The translations under genes were made by a program, and so were the position numbers. A DNA stretch of 64,000 nucleotides from Neorickettsia findlayensis (GTDB taxonomy: Bacteria; Pseudomonadota; Alphaproteobacteria; Rickettsiales; Anaplasmataceae), in contig NZ_CP047224.1 of assembly GCF_009856525.1 (NCBI RefSeq), positions 800,093-864,092 on the forward strand, in the 5' to 3' direction. Shown piece after piece: positions 26,055 to 34,794 of this stretch. How positions within the stretch are numbered: position 1 is the stretch's first letter; the number at the start of each line of letters is the position of its first letter. The notes beneath the pieces were generated by a model. It saw only the letters and a list, made by a program, of their open reading frames with translations, made no database searches and was not told where the DNA came from.

Positions 26055-26801
26055 TTAAATACCAAAATATCTTAGAACAAACGTCGTCGAAACGGTCACA
26101 GCAGTGTAGATACTAATTTGTAATATCCTGATCGTACTGCCCAAAAAAAACTTACTACTAGAATCGGTTGCCATTAGAAGGACGCGTCTTATCAACGTCA
26201 ATTCTTCTCTGGCAGCACAATTCTGTGTTACCAGTACATCTAACGGAATAGAAATGACGCCGAAAACAAGGCCTAGAACAACTGATAAAAAGAGGGACTT
26301 ATCCAGGCTCAGAAACAGCCTGGTCGAAATTTCATAGGACGAAGTCGCACCTAACCACGCAACTGAGTTCCTCAAGAAAGCTGGAAAAAGTATACTCAAT
26401 ACCCGACCTTTACCAGAAGCAAGATGTCCTTTGTTCCTGACAATTTCACGCACCTCAGGATATATAGTAAATAAAGTCTCTATTGCTCCTCCGAGGAATG
26501 CTCTAACGAAGATGCCGACCAGAATACCGTACTGGACTGGAAGGACGATCTCGGAAATCCTGTCACTCAAACCAAACGAAAGATTAGCAAGAAAGTTCAT
26601 CGTAACGTAGGGAAGCGCACCCCCGAAAAAAATCCCTAGCGCTGCTCCGCCTTTTTCAAATGCACAAAAAAAAATGGAAGTGTAAGAAGATGCAGTTTCC
26701 TGACGAATGATCTTCAAGTACTGCAACGGTGCAATAGCGAATGCAACGATAGCTGCAAAAGACGCATACACAAGGGGAACCAAAAAGAAAGACAGCAACA
26801 T
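26055..26801 (-). CDS. Mitochondrial-carrier-family-like membrane protein, copy B
   Basis: 248-residue paralogue of the downstream gene, first in transcription order. The three-unit carrier pattern is clearer here: APLQYLKIIRQ (residues 24-34), TIYPEVREIVRN (113-123, with intact P-E), and SIPLDVLVTQN (184-194, with intact P-L-D). Between them lie GGALPYVTMNFLANLSFG and LFPAFLRNSVAWLGATSSYEIS, matching the conserved even-helix motifs of SLC25 proteins. No bacterial transporter family that I know has this signature. The two genes are divergent relatives rather than a fresh duplication. Confidence 0.78.
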   Translation of the reverse strand: MLLSFFLVPLVYASFAAIVAFAIAPLQYLKIIRQETASSYTSIFFCAFEKGGAALGIFFGGALPYVTMNFLANLSFGLSDRISEIVLPVQYGILVGIFVRAFLGGAIETLFTIYPEVREIVRNKGHLASGKGRVLSILFPAFLRNSVAWLGATSSYEISTRLFLSLDKSLFLSVVLGLVFGVISIPLDVLVTQNCAAREELTLIRRVLLMATDSSSKFFLGSTIRILQISIYTAVTVSTTFVLRYFGI

Positions 26802-27224
26802 AAGTCAATGCCAGAGACCAACTAAAGGCTACAGCAAACTCAAACGGAGCTACTTGGACCCTTGTCTCACATTACAACGCGGATTTTTTCTATTGTACAC
26901 GTATATACGCTTACCCCTTTTGGCAACATACGAATTGCGAGCATCACGTTTTTTCGCTGACTTCAAAGAACCTATTACTTTCATAAAACACCCACTTAGC
27001 CCGCAAATGGTTTACAACCTCAGGCAGGAGATTGTACCTTAAAAAAAGTCTACGAACAACCTCAACTGGTAAACATATATAAAGCGAGTACAAGTCTCCC
27101 TAAAACTAGCACCAAGGCTTAATTCAATATTCTGGGACATATCCCCTTTTCATTAATGAAAGTTAAAATTTTATTTTTTCAAGTAAGATGATACTAATAA
27201 TTTAGTTGCGAATTCATCTCGGGA
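26802..27224. other. Gap of 423 bases between the carrier genes and dapA
   Basis: Divergent promoter region. The frame running through 26707-27042 on the plus strand looks like a shadow of the carrier gene plus random sequence. A+T-rich stretch just upstream of dapA (27150-27200) probably holds its promoter, but no clear consensus boxes were found. Confidence 0.4.
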
Positions 27225-28151
27225 ATGCAGGGATCCAGATCAACCATAAAAGGAATTTTTACAGCAATAATCACGCCTTTTAAACGCAACGCAATAGATA
27301 TAGAAAGTCTAGAACAATTAATCGAGGTTCAAATAGTGAGTGCCGTAAATGGCATTGTAATAGCTGACTCAACTGGAGAAGGACACTCATTATCTCAATC
27401 AGAATATTACGCCCTGGTAAAAAATGTAGCAGCCGTGCTTAAAAATAGGATACCTCTGGTTGTAAGTGTGCCACATTGCTCTACAACACAGGTTATCGAT
27501 GTAATAACTCGCCTAAAAAACAAAACAATTGAAGCATTCCTTGTTGCAGCACCATACTACCTGCGCCCACAACAAGAAGGAATCTTTGAGCATTATAGGC
27601 AGATTACAAACAAAACAAAGGCAAACATTGTCATGTGCAACATACCATATAGGTGCTCTATCAATATAGAAAACGCAACAACACTCAGAATTATGGATCT
27701 GCCGGGTATATCAGCGGTTGTTGATTTATCTGGAGATCTTGAATATCCAACAATACTGCGTGACGGAAATGACCACGTACCTATACTCACAGGGAATGAT
27801 ACAACGTATGCAGCCCACAGACTCAATGGAGGAGATGGAATAGTATCTACACTGAGTAACCTGATTCCAAAAGAAATGGTCGCGTTAGAAAGAGCAATCT
27901 GTGAAGGTGACTATAAAAATACCAAAAAGTTACATAAACTCATTTTCCCACTTGCCAAATCTATGTCCTGCGAGACTAACCCAGTACCTTTAAAATACGC
28001 CATCAGTTGCATCTACAAATACGTCACACCAAATGTTAGGCTCCCACTGACAGATGCAACTACGTCAACTAGGCAGTTAATACATACTCTTCTCAGGAAG
28101 TTTGAAAGGGAAAAGCAAGAACACGAAATTTTATCCATAACACAAACTTGA
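27225..28151 (+). CDS. dapA: DapA/NAL-superfamily protein lacking the Schiff-base lysine
   Basis: Homologue of 4-hydroxy-tetrahydrodipicolinate synthase (lysine/DAP pathway), 308 residues, TIM-barrel. The family pattern is clear: GIFTAIITPF at the start, an ADSTGEGHSL segment in place of GTTGE, APYYLRPQQEGI with the conserved Tyr, and GNDTTYAAHRLNGGDGIVS near the end. However, where the active-site lysine normally stands (GIKEATGDL), this protein reads AVVDLSGDL, so the lysine position is Val-166. The enzyme may be inactive or altered. No other lysine-pathway gene is adjacent. Confidence 0.85.
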   Translation: MQGSRSTIKGIFTAIITPFKRNAIDIESLEQLIEVQIVSAVNGIVIADSTGEGHSLSQSEYYALVKNVAAVLKNRIPLVVSVPHCSTTQVIDVITRLKNKTIEAFLVAAPYYLRPQQEGIFEHYRQITNKTKANIVMCNIPYRCSINIENATTLRIMDLPGISAVVDLSGDLEYPTILRDGNDHVPILTGNDTTYAAHRLNGGDGIVSTLSNLIPKEMVALERAICEGDYKNTKKLHKLIFPLAKSMSCETNPVPLKYAISCIYKYVTPNVRLPLTDATTSTRQLIHTLLRKFEREKQEHEILSITQT

Positions 28152-28838
28152 TTAGATAAAACAATTCGATTCTGACAAATACTGAAATACTCTCCGGACA
28201 AGATCTTCGCATCTATCCGCTTTCCCAGCCAGGTATCTTCCTCTATCTGGTAATTTTGCTCAGGAGAGTCTGTTTATCCTGCACTTACCAGGACGAAATC
28301 GGTAAGTATTCCAATTCAGCGTTTAGCTTTCTAAATACACGGACAATTGAAATGACCACATACAATAACCAGAATTGTCACATCGTATCTGATTGCTAGG
28401 AAAAGAAAACAAAGCCATAACGAACTAGACTCAATTGCAAAAGGGCAATCGACTGCAACGCAGGAATCTAATGAAGGAGTACTTCTTTAACAGAACTGAA
28501 CACACCGGTATTTAAAAGTTTGTATAGGGAAATCAATTATAGATTAGACTGTACATACAACTTGGTGGATTAATAGGAATACGGTTTCCCCAAAACAGAA
28601 TAAAATTAACAGTATCACGAGATGTGATAAAACAGTTTAAACAGACCGAAAATTCATATTTATTCTTGTGACATAAGCAACTTCAAAGCAGATAGTGTAA
28701 GAAATATCTGTGAAAACAGCGAAGTATCCGCACTGCAAGAGTCTCAGGAACAAAATATAAGAGTACAACTCAATGCTCGGTAGACAATGACATAGGATTA
28801 TTTTACTATGGCATTAGTTCATTCTGAGTTTGATAAAT
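28152..28838. other. Gene-free region of 687 bases
   Basis: No supported coding sequence, tRNA or long repeat on either strand. Scattered A+T-rich stretches only. It may be decayed coding sequence or contain the cytochrome b561 promoter near its right end. Confidence 0.4.
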
Positions 28839-29360
28839 ATGCATAATCCGGGAAAGTATAATTTATCCCTGAGGATCTTACATTGGGTTTTGGCCTTTGC
28901 GATAGTCGGCGCACTTATAAGCGGCTTCGTTATGACCAGTTATCTGGTTCCACCTTTGAAGTTCGTCGTTTATGGAAAGCACAAGGCGATTGGCATGACT
29001 ATCGGTGCTTTGATGCTCATAAGGCTGGTAATTCGCATGTTTTTTGGCGCCCCAAAAAGCCAGTTTTCCAGACTAGAGACTATCTTGTTGCATGTTGTAC
29101 ATTCTTTACTTTATGTTTTGACTATTGGAGCTGCTTTCTCAGGGTACTTAATGTCTTGCAGTGGAGGTAAAGCTGTTTCCTGGTTTGGGATCTTCGAATT
29201 CCCATTGTTGTTTCCACAAAACCCAGATATCGCGAAAACAGCACATGACGCACATCAGGTCATCATATATTTACTCGCTTGCCTGATTGCACTTCATATT
29301 TTAGCAACCCTAAAGCATCTAATTATTGATAGGGAGAACATTTTCAGACGAATATTTTAG
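28839..29360 (+). CDS. Cytochrome b561
   Basis: Four-helix inner-membrane dihaem cytochrome of the CybB type. Histidines expected to bind haem are seen in LRILHWVLA, VYGKHKAIG, LLHVVHSLLYV and AHQVIIYLLACLIALHILA. Length of 173 residues from ATG 28839 fits the family (TTG 28830 is an alternative). It probably moves electrons between quinol and periplasmic acceptors; exact partner unknown. Confidence 0.88.
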   Translation: MHNPGKYNLSLRILHWVLAFAIVGALISGFVMTSYLVPPLKFVVYGKHKAIGMTIGALMLIRLVIRMFFGAPKSQFSRLETILLHVVHSLLYVLTIGAAFSGYLMSCSGGKAVSWFGIFEFPLLFPQNPDIAKTAHDAHQVIIYLLACLIALHILATLKHLIIDRENIFRRIF

Positions 29361-29653
29361 CATGGGTCCCGGGTCTTATGCATATTGTGAGATTTTTTGT
29401 GTGCTAGGCTTTTTGTTGATTGGTTTGTTTTTCGTCAGGTATCAAGACGGAGATCTTTTCCCCGGATCACATTTCTTCCTTCACATCCGTACTCCGGAGT
29501 CCTGTTAGACCAGCGTGTGACATCAAATGAGTGATCACAAATATATCTGTGTCGCTGTGACAAATAGCGTAGCCAAAACTTTAATAAGTTGTGATGAAAT
29601 GTTAGCAAGGAATCATGTGAGAGCACATAATATCAACAGTCGCACCCAGTGTA

Positions 29654-30298
29654 ATGAATGAAAAATCGAACACCAAAGCAACGGTAACTCCTAAGGCAAT
29701 ATTATTTGATTGGGATGATACTATTGTCGATACACGACTCATGATTCTAAATGCAGTCAACAAAACACTGAGTTACTTTGGCAAACCAGTCCTCGACAAG
29801 GACATGAATGCACCAGAAAGAATGGATTTCTTCAAACAGATTTTCGGAGAAGAGTGGGTCTTCGCTTATTCAATATTTAGGGATCACCTTAAATCTGAGA
29901 ATCCAGAACCGTTACGGATATTTCCAGGATTCACATCGTTTTTGAATTTAATAGCTGAAAAGGGTATATTCACGGGTGTAGTCAGCAATAAATATAACGA
30001 ATTACTTAAAAAAGAGGTAGATTCTCTTGGATTAACGGATCGATTCAATGTCGTGGTTGGCTCGGGCGATACAGATCAGGATAAACCTTCTGCAACACCG
30101 CTACTGTACGCTCTCTCGAGAGGCAATATTATCCCCTCGAAAGAAACTGTTCTTTTTATCGGTAACAGCGCAACAGACATGGAATGCGCAAGAAATGCGG
30201 CCGTACGTGGTATTGCATATCGAGCAACCCCAATAGCAGGATTCGAGAATATACCAATAATACGGCATTACGACCAAGCAAGGACTTTAATATTCTAA
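29654..30298 (+). CDS. HAD-family hydrolase, phosphoglycolate-phosphatase-like
   Basis: 214-residue haloacid dehalogenase superfamily phosphatase. Motif I is FDWDDTIVDTR with both nucleophile aspartates, motif II Ser is in TGVVSNKYN, motif III Lys is likely in DKPSATPLL and the acid motif reads FIGNSATDMECARNA (Asn in place of the usual first Asp). A helical cap lies between I and II. Closest to Gph/PpaX-like enzymes; substrate uncertain. Confidence 0.85.
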   Translation: MNEKSNTKATVTPKAILFDWDDTIVDTRLMILNAVNKTLSYFGKPVLDKDMNAPERMDFFKQIFGEEWVFAYSIFRDHLKSENPEPLRIFPGFTSFLNLIAEKGIFTGVVSNKYNELLKKEVDSLGLTDRFNVVVGSGDTDQDKPSATPLLYALSRGNIIPSKETVLFIGNSATDMECARNAAVRGIAYRATPIAGFENIPIIRHYDQARTLIF

Positions 30299-30368
30299 GG
30301 ATATACCCGGTCCTATTGACAAGGACCACTTTAATGTAATCAAATGGCACTAGTTTTATCTTATCCGC

Positions 30369-31136
30369 ATGCATATCAAGTCGAGTCGTCTTATGATCCT
30401 TAAATTCTACGATAGACTCGGAATAGAGACTACGACCACTGATATTCCTTCGTCTAACCAAGCATCTATCACACAAGTTGGCGCAATGCACATTGATACG
30501 AAAGAGTTTGCTGAAAACACAACCTGTAAGTACCAAACTCTAGAAAGAGATCTGACATTCGTAACAACTCTCGACGAACTCAGGACACTCCTCTTCAGTT
30601 TTGAAGGCTGTCAGCTTAAAAAGGGCGCTAAAAACACAGTTTTCTGTGATGGCAATCCGAACGCAAAAATTATGCTGATTGGCGAGGCACCTGGAGAACA
30701 AGAGGATAAGCTTGGGATTCCTTTTTGTGGCAGGAGCGGTAACTTACTGGACAAAATGCTTCAAGCCATAGGACTGGATCGAACCAAAGTATATATAACA
30801 AACGCAGTTTTTTGGAGACCACCCGGAAATAGACGACCAACACCCGAGGAGATACAGATTTGTAAACCATTCTTGGAACACCATATACGACTTGTATCAC
30901 CCAAGTTGATCGTGCTACTTGGTTCCACAGCTGCTTCTTCGGTTTTAAAAAGCCAAGACAGAATTTCTATGTTGAGAAATAAATTTTACGAATATAAAAA
31001 CCAGTTCATTCACGAAGGGATTAGTACGACCGTAATGTTCCACCCATCGTATCTCTTGAGGCAGCCTGCTCAGAAAAAATTAGCCTGGGAAGATTTAAAA
31101 CTCATTCGTTCATATATCGATGCCCATGGTCTTTAA
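30369..31136 (+). CDS. Uracil-DNA glycosylase, family 4
   Basis: Iron-sulfur uracil-DNA glycosylase that removes uracil from DNA. The family core is KKGAKNTVFCDGNPNAKIMLIGEAPGEQED, with the GEAPG motif, FWRPPGNRRPTPEEIQIC, and the catalytic-loop HPSYLLRQP near the C-terminus. At 255 residues it is normal for alphaproteobacterial members. ATG 30393 is an alternative start. Its 3' end overlaps the frame of mlaA's alternative start but not my chosen mlaA start. Confidence 0.92.
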   Translation: MHIKSSRLMILKFYDRLGIETTTTDIPSSNQASITQVGAMHIDTKEFAENTTCKYQTLERDLTFVTTLDELRTLLFSFEGCQLKKGAKNTVFCDGNPNAKIMLIGEAPGEQEDKLGIPFCGRSGNLLDKMLQAIGLDRTKVYITNAVFWRPPGNRRPTPEEIQICKPFLEHHIRLVSPKLIVLLGSTAASSVLKSQDRISMLRNKFYEYKNQFIHEGISTTVMFHPSYLLRQPAQKKLAWEDLKLIRSYIDAHGL

Positions 31137-31146
31137 ATTCGGTAGG

Positions 31147-31896
31147 ATGAATAGGTTCTTTCTCACTTTTTTTGCACTCGTGTCTCTAACTCTTCTTACA
31201 CCGTGTCTGGGAAAAACAACAGAAGAGCTCGACACACTATTCTCTTACCCCAAAACAACGGGCACAGCGGTAACGAAAGTCTACGATCCTATGGAGAAAC
31301 TTAATAGGAGGATATTCAAAATGAATAGCCTACTTTTCAAATACCTAAAATCTTCTGCTAATAAAAAACTTTTCCAAGGAACAAGTCCAAGAAAGTCTCA
31401 GACAGGTCAGAAAAGTGCGAACTCTGCAAAACATTTATTTCTTAACATTGTAGATAACCTTTCTGAACCAAGTTATGTTATTAACCATCTTTTACAAGGT
31501 AATCCAAAAAAGGCTGTAATAGAATTCTGGCGGTTTTTTATTAATTCTACGCTTGGTATACTCGGAACATTCGATATAGCGCAAACTCTAGGTCTAGAGA
31601 AAAAAGCAACTTCCTATAGAAAGACACTTACCATATATGGAATGAAAAATGGCCCATTCATAATGTTTCCATTGTTCGGTGCAACATCACTCAGGAACAG
31701 TATTGCTGCTTTGCTTGAGATTCTTACAAATCCATTGAATCTCGTGACACAACACAAATTTATACCATTTATAGTATACAACTATTCCCGAATTGCGAGA
31801 GAAATTGATTATTACAGCATAGTTTTTGAAAACAGCATTGACCCATATGTAAAATCACGCACATTCCTAATAAATTACGATGCTACGTCCGAATAA
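31147..31896 (+). CDS. mlaA: Intermembrane phospholipid transport lipoprotein MlaA (VacJ)
   Basis: Outer-membrane component of phospholipid retrograde transport. The start is set by GGTAGG just before ATG 31147. A hydrophobic leader (FFLTFFALVSLTLLTPC) is followed by DPMEKLNRRIFKMNS, NIVDNLSEPSYVINHLLQG, FWRFFINSTLGILGTFDIAQTLGL and GPFIMFPLFGATSLRNS, all MlaA hallmarks. The Cys after TP is a poor lipobox. It overlaps mlaC by 17 bases, a translationally coupled pair. Confidence 0.92.
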   Translation: MNRFFLTFFALVSLTLLTPCLGKTTEELDTLFSYPKTTGTAVTKVYDPMEKLNRRIFKMNSLLFKYLKSSANKKLFQGTSPRKSQTGQKSANSAKHLFLNIVDNLSEPSYVINHLLQGNPKKAVIEFWRFFINSTLGILGTFDIAQTLGLEKKATSYRKTLTIYGMKNGPFIMFPLFGATSLRNSIAALLEILTNPLNLVTQHKFIPFIVYNYSRIAREIDYYSIVFENSIDPYVKSRTFLINYDATSE

Positions 31897-32488
31897 AACA
31901 AAGTGGCTAATCTGGCTGCTGTTTGTAACGCTCCTTTCTTCTTCAAAGACTTTTGCAGAAGACTCTACAGGCGAGTTTATCTCGTCTCTATACACAAATG
32001 TGACAACTATCAACAGCTCTAATATCTCAGAGCTAGATAAATTACAGCATATGACGAAGCTAATTGAGGAAAACATTGACTTCCAGAAGGTTGTGAGCTT
32101 CGTACTGGGGAGAAACATAAGTAAGCTATCACCCGAAGAGCTACAAGCGTTCACCGAAGGCTATAAGAAGATTACTTCCCTCAAATACGCAAAACTCATG
32201 ACTAAAAAGCTTAAATATTATAAAATTCTGCGCGAAGAGGACTTAGGCAATCAAAGACATCTAGTCCAAACGGTCCTACAAGAAAAACTTGAGAGCAGCA
32301 GTGTACCGCTAAGAGTAGACTACCTAGTTACAGTGGAAGATAGAAAGTACAAAATTCTCGACATAATTGTTTCCGGAAGTATAAGTATGGCAATGGCAGA
32401 CCGAGAAGAAATAGACACCTTTCTCCAAGACAATACGCCAAAAGGACTTTTAGCAATCGTAAAAACGCGACCATACAACGAAGCATAG
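31880..32488 (+). CDS. mlaC: Periplasmic phospholipid-binding protein MlaC
   Basis: Shuttle protein carrying phospholipids between MlaA and the inner-membrane ABC transporter. A signal sequence (WLIWLLFVTLLSSSKTFA) is followed by the Tol-Ttg2 domain: IDFQKVVSFVLGRNISKLSPEELQAFTEGYKK and YKILDIIVSGSISMAMADREEI. 202 residues. mlaA and mlaC are adjacent here; mlaDEF genes are not in the window. Confidence 0.9.
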   Translation: MLRPNKTKWLIWLLFVTLLSSSKTFAEDSTGEFISSLYTNVTTINSSNISELDKLQHMTKLIEENIDFQKVVSFVLGRNISKLSPEELQAFTEGYKKITSLKYAKLMTKKLKYYKILREEDLGNQRHLVQTVLQEKLESSSVPLRVDYLVTVEDRKYKILDIIVSGSISMAMADREEIDTFLQDNTPKGLLAIVKTRPYNEA

Positions 32489-32546
32489 GAAGGTCCATAA
32501 AAAAACCCCGCTGGCCTTGTTTCAGAAGCGATTATGCCTCGTGGAG

Positions 32547-32849
32547 TTACTCGTCGGACTGTTTATCGTTAAAGGAGAATTCTTCTTCCTTATGCTGGGT
32601 TTCTTCTTGCTCAGCTACTTTCAGTGCATAAACACATAAATCCTCAAAGGAAACGTTGTTCTCCTCGGCAAGTTCTCTTAATTTTGAGAGACTATCCATG
32701 ACCTTCTGAGGGACAACTCCACCACGTTCTTTTGACAACCATGTAGCCTGATTGTAAATGGGATGCGTATCCCGCCTGGGAGAACCAATATATATGGTAA
32801 AAGGAGCCGTCTGAGGGCCAAACTGGCAAGGTACTGTAAACTTCTTCAT
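32547..32849 (-). CDS. DUF2610 domain protein
   Basis: 100-residue protein of the Rickettsiales-restricted DUF2610 family: KKFTVPCQFGPQTAPFTIYIGSPRRDTHPIYNQATWLSKERGG followed by a helical segment (VMDSLSKLRELAEENNVSFEDLCVYAL) and an acidic tail. Cytoplasmic, no signal or membrane segment. Function unknown. Convergent with mlaC. Confidence 0.9.
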   Translation of the reverse strand: MKKFTVPCQFGPQTAPFTIYIGSPRRDTHPIYNQATWLSKERGGVVPQKVMDSLSKLRELAEENNVSFEDLCVYALKVAEQEETQHKEEEFSFNDKQSDE

Positions 32850-33173
32850 GTCTTATGGATATGATCTCCACAGAGTGTACCACCGGACATTAAAAAAAAG
32901 CCATATAAGAATAACTCACAACTACAAATTAACCTAAGGTCGCTAAATCAATACTAAACCGGTATAAAAGCATAAATGTGAAGTGTACTTGGATGGCTGG
33001 ATACGGTCAAAAGTAATTTTAGAAAATTATCTCTTTGTAGTGATCACGTTAAAGCAGCTACATTCTTGATATAAAGAAAAGGAAATTAAAATAATTTAAG
33101 CTTACTGACCTACAAAGTAGAGTGATTGTGTAATAGGATTAGCCAACTGGGGCAACGTCTGTGTATCAGAAAA
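32850..33173. other. Gap of 324 bases before the type I secretion adaptor
   Basis: A+T-rich divergent region. A frame beginning at TTG 33126 could extend the next gene upstream; no strong ribosome binding site supports it. No other features seen. Confidence 0.4.
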
Positions 33174-34658
33174 ATGATAAAAAAAATTACTGATTCTGCA
33201 AAGTCCGGAAAGTTGAAAATGTTAGAATTTCTTACCTCTGGGATCAGGAAAACGCTTCACAGCAGTGTGAAAATTGTTGATCAGGGTATTTCATTTTTTC
33301 AAAACAAGGAAACCGATAAACTCAAAGAACTCACCAAAAACGCGCGAATTGCTGGTACAGTCGTTCTTATAGGCTTCTTTGGAATCTTTGGAATGTGGGC
33401 GATCTTTGCACCAATTGACGGTGCAAGTCTTGCAATGGGGGAAATTGTTATCAGCTCTGATAAGAAGTCTATTCAACATCTTGAAGGTGGAATAATAGAT
33501 GAGATCTTTGTTCACGAAGGAGATCGTGTTACAGAGGGACAGATACTCATGACCCTCAAAAACGTCGGCAATAAGGCACAACTTTCAATACTCGAGGAGA
33601 ATCAAATTTCGCTTCTGGCAACCGAAAAGAGACTCTTAGCACATATAGGCAGAAACACAAATATGGAACTCCCTAGTATAGAAAAATTGGAGTACGTGAC
33701 TGAAGAGAAGAAAAACGACACCATCAAAAATCAACTGTTACTATTTGAATCCAATAAAGAATCTTTTGCTAATCAGGTTAGAATCATAGACAAAAAAATT
33801 GGCCAGATACAAAATGAGGTCCTTGCATTGAGCGCACAACTGGAATCAGCTGAAAAAAGTGTCCAGCTTCTCGAAGAAGAACTTGAAGCAAAGAGATCTC
33901 TGTACGATGAACACGTCATAGACAAAACCAAGATCGTATCTTTAGAAAGGGAAAGAATCTCCTGGAACGGCAAAATTGCTGAATATAAAGCTCTGATAGC
34001 TAGAGGGGAACAACGCGTCACAGAAGCCGAGCTGGAGAAAATTCAGGCGGAAAATAGGTTCAATAGTGAACTTGCAGCACAACTCAAAGAGGTTTCGCAT
34101 GCTATTCATGAAAATACGCAGAAACTCAACACAGCGCGTGATTTAATGCTAAGGACAATTATAAGGGCTCCACAATCAGGTGTTGTGACCGGTCTTCGCT
34201 CATTGAGTATCGGTGGCGTGATACCTCCAGCTATATCGCTAATGGAAATTGTCCCTGAAAATGAAGATATGTTTATAGAAGCAAGGGTTGCACCAAATAA
34301 TATTGAGGCAATAGCATCTGCGAGACTCGTCAAGAAAAATCTTAGCGAAGTTGACGGTTATATAGGGGTAAAGACGAGAGTAAAAATCACAGCATTTAAC
34401 TCGAAGAAAGTAGGAATATTAAAAGGTGTAATGACATATATTTCCGCAAACACAATTTTGGATCCACGAACAGGAATGCATTATTACCTTGCACACATAA
34501 GGATTCCAAAATCGGAAATAGCTATGATAAATGCCAGAACCAAGCTTTATCCGGGAATGCCAGCTATTGTTTTTATTACAACTGAGTCTAGAAGTTTTCT
34601 TTCGTATCTACTGGCACCCATTATAGGAACCTTTGATACAGCCTTTAGAGAACGTTGA
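33174..34658 (+). CDS. Type I secretion membrane-fusion protein, HlyD family
   Basis: Periplasmic adaptor linking an inner-membrane ABC exporter to an outer-membrane TolC-type channel. A cytoplasmic N-terminus and one transmembrane segment (AGTVVLIGFFGIFGMWAIFA) precede the biotinyl-lipoyl half-motif IQHLEGGIIDEIFVHEGDRV, a long coiled-coil region (about residues 130-320) and the second half, MLRTIIRAPQSGVVTGL. The C-terminus is beta-rich (YLAHIRIPKSEI, KLYPGMPAIVFI). About 494 residues, typical for HlyD. No ABC or TolC gene is adjacent, so its partners are elsewhere. Confidence 0.9.
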   Translation: MIKKITDSAKSGKLKMLEFLTSGIRKTLHSSVKIVDQGISFFQNKETDKLKELTKNARIAGTVVLIGFFGIFGMWAIFAPIDGASLAMGEIVISSDKKSIQHLEGGIIDEIFVHEGDRVTEGQILMTLKNVGNKAQLSILEENQISLLATEKRLLAHIGRNTNMELPSIEKLEYVTEEKKNDTIKNQLLLFESNKESFANQVRIIDKKIGQIQNEVLALSAQLESAEKSVQLLEEELEAKRSLYDEHVIDKTKIVSLERERISWNGKIAEYKALIARGEQRVTEAELEKIQAENRFNSELAAQLKEVSHAIHENTQKLNTARDLMLRTIIRAPQSGVVTGLRSLSIGGVIPPAISLMEIVPENEDMFIEARVAPNNIEAIASARLVKKNLSEVDGYIGVKTRVKITAFNSKKVGILKGVMTYISANTILDPRTGMHYYLAHIRIPKSEIAMINARTKLYPGMPAIVFITTESRSFLSYLLAPIIGTFDTAFRER

Positions 34659-34794
34659 AAAACAAAAAGTTTTGTTCAGTGGGAGTGTCTAGTACAAGCT
34701 TTCCAGAGAAACTTCGTTATCAAGGGATCTGGTTCGAAAAATTGCATGCGACAGTGAGTTACATGTGATACCATTCGTTCTTACCTGATTAGGT

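Noticed and set aside
32489..32546. Possible bidirectional terminator between mlaC and the DUF2610 gene (A-run next to CCCCGC)
   Set aside because: The poly-A/poly-T is present, but I could not find a matching stem on either strand.
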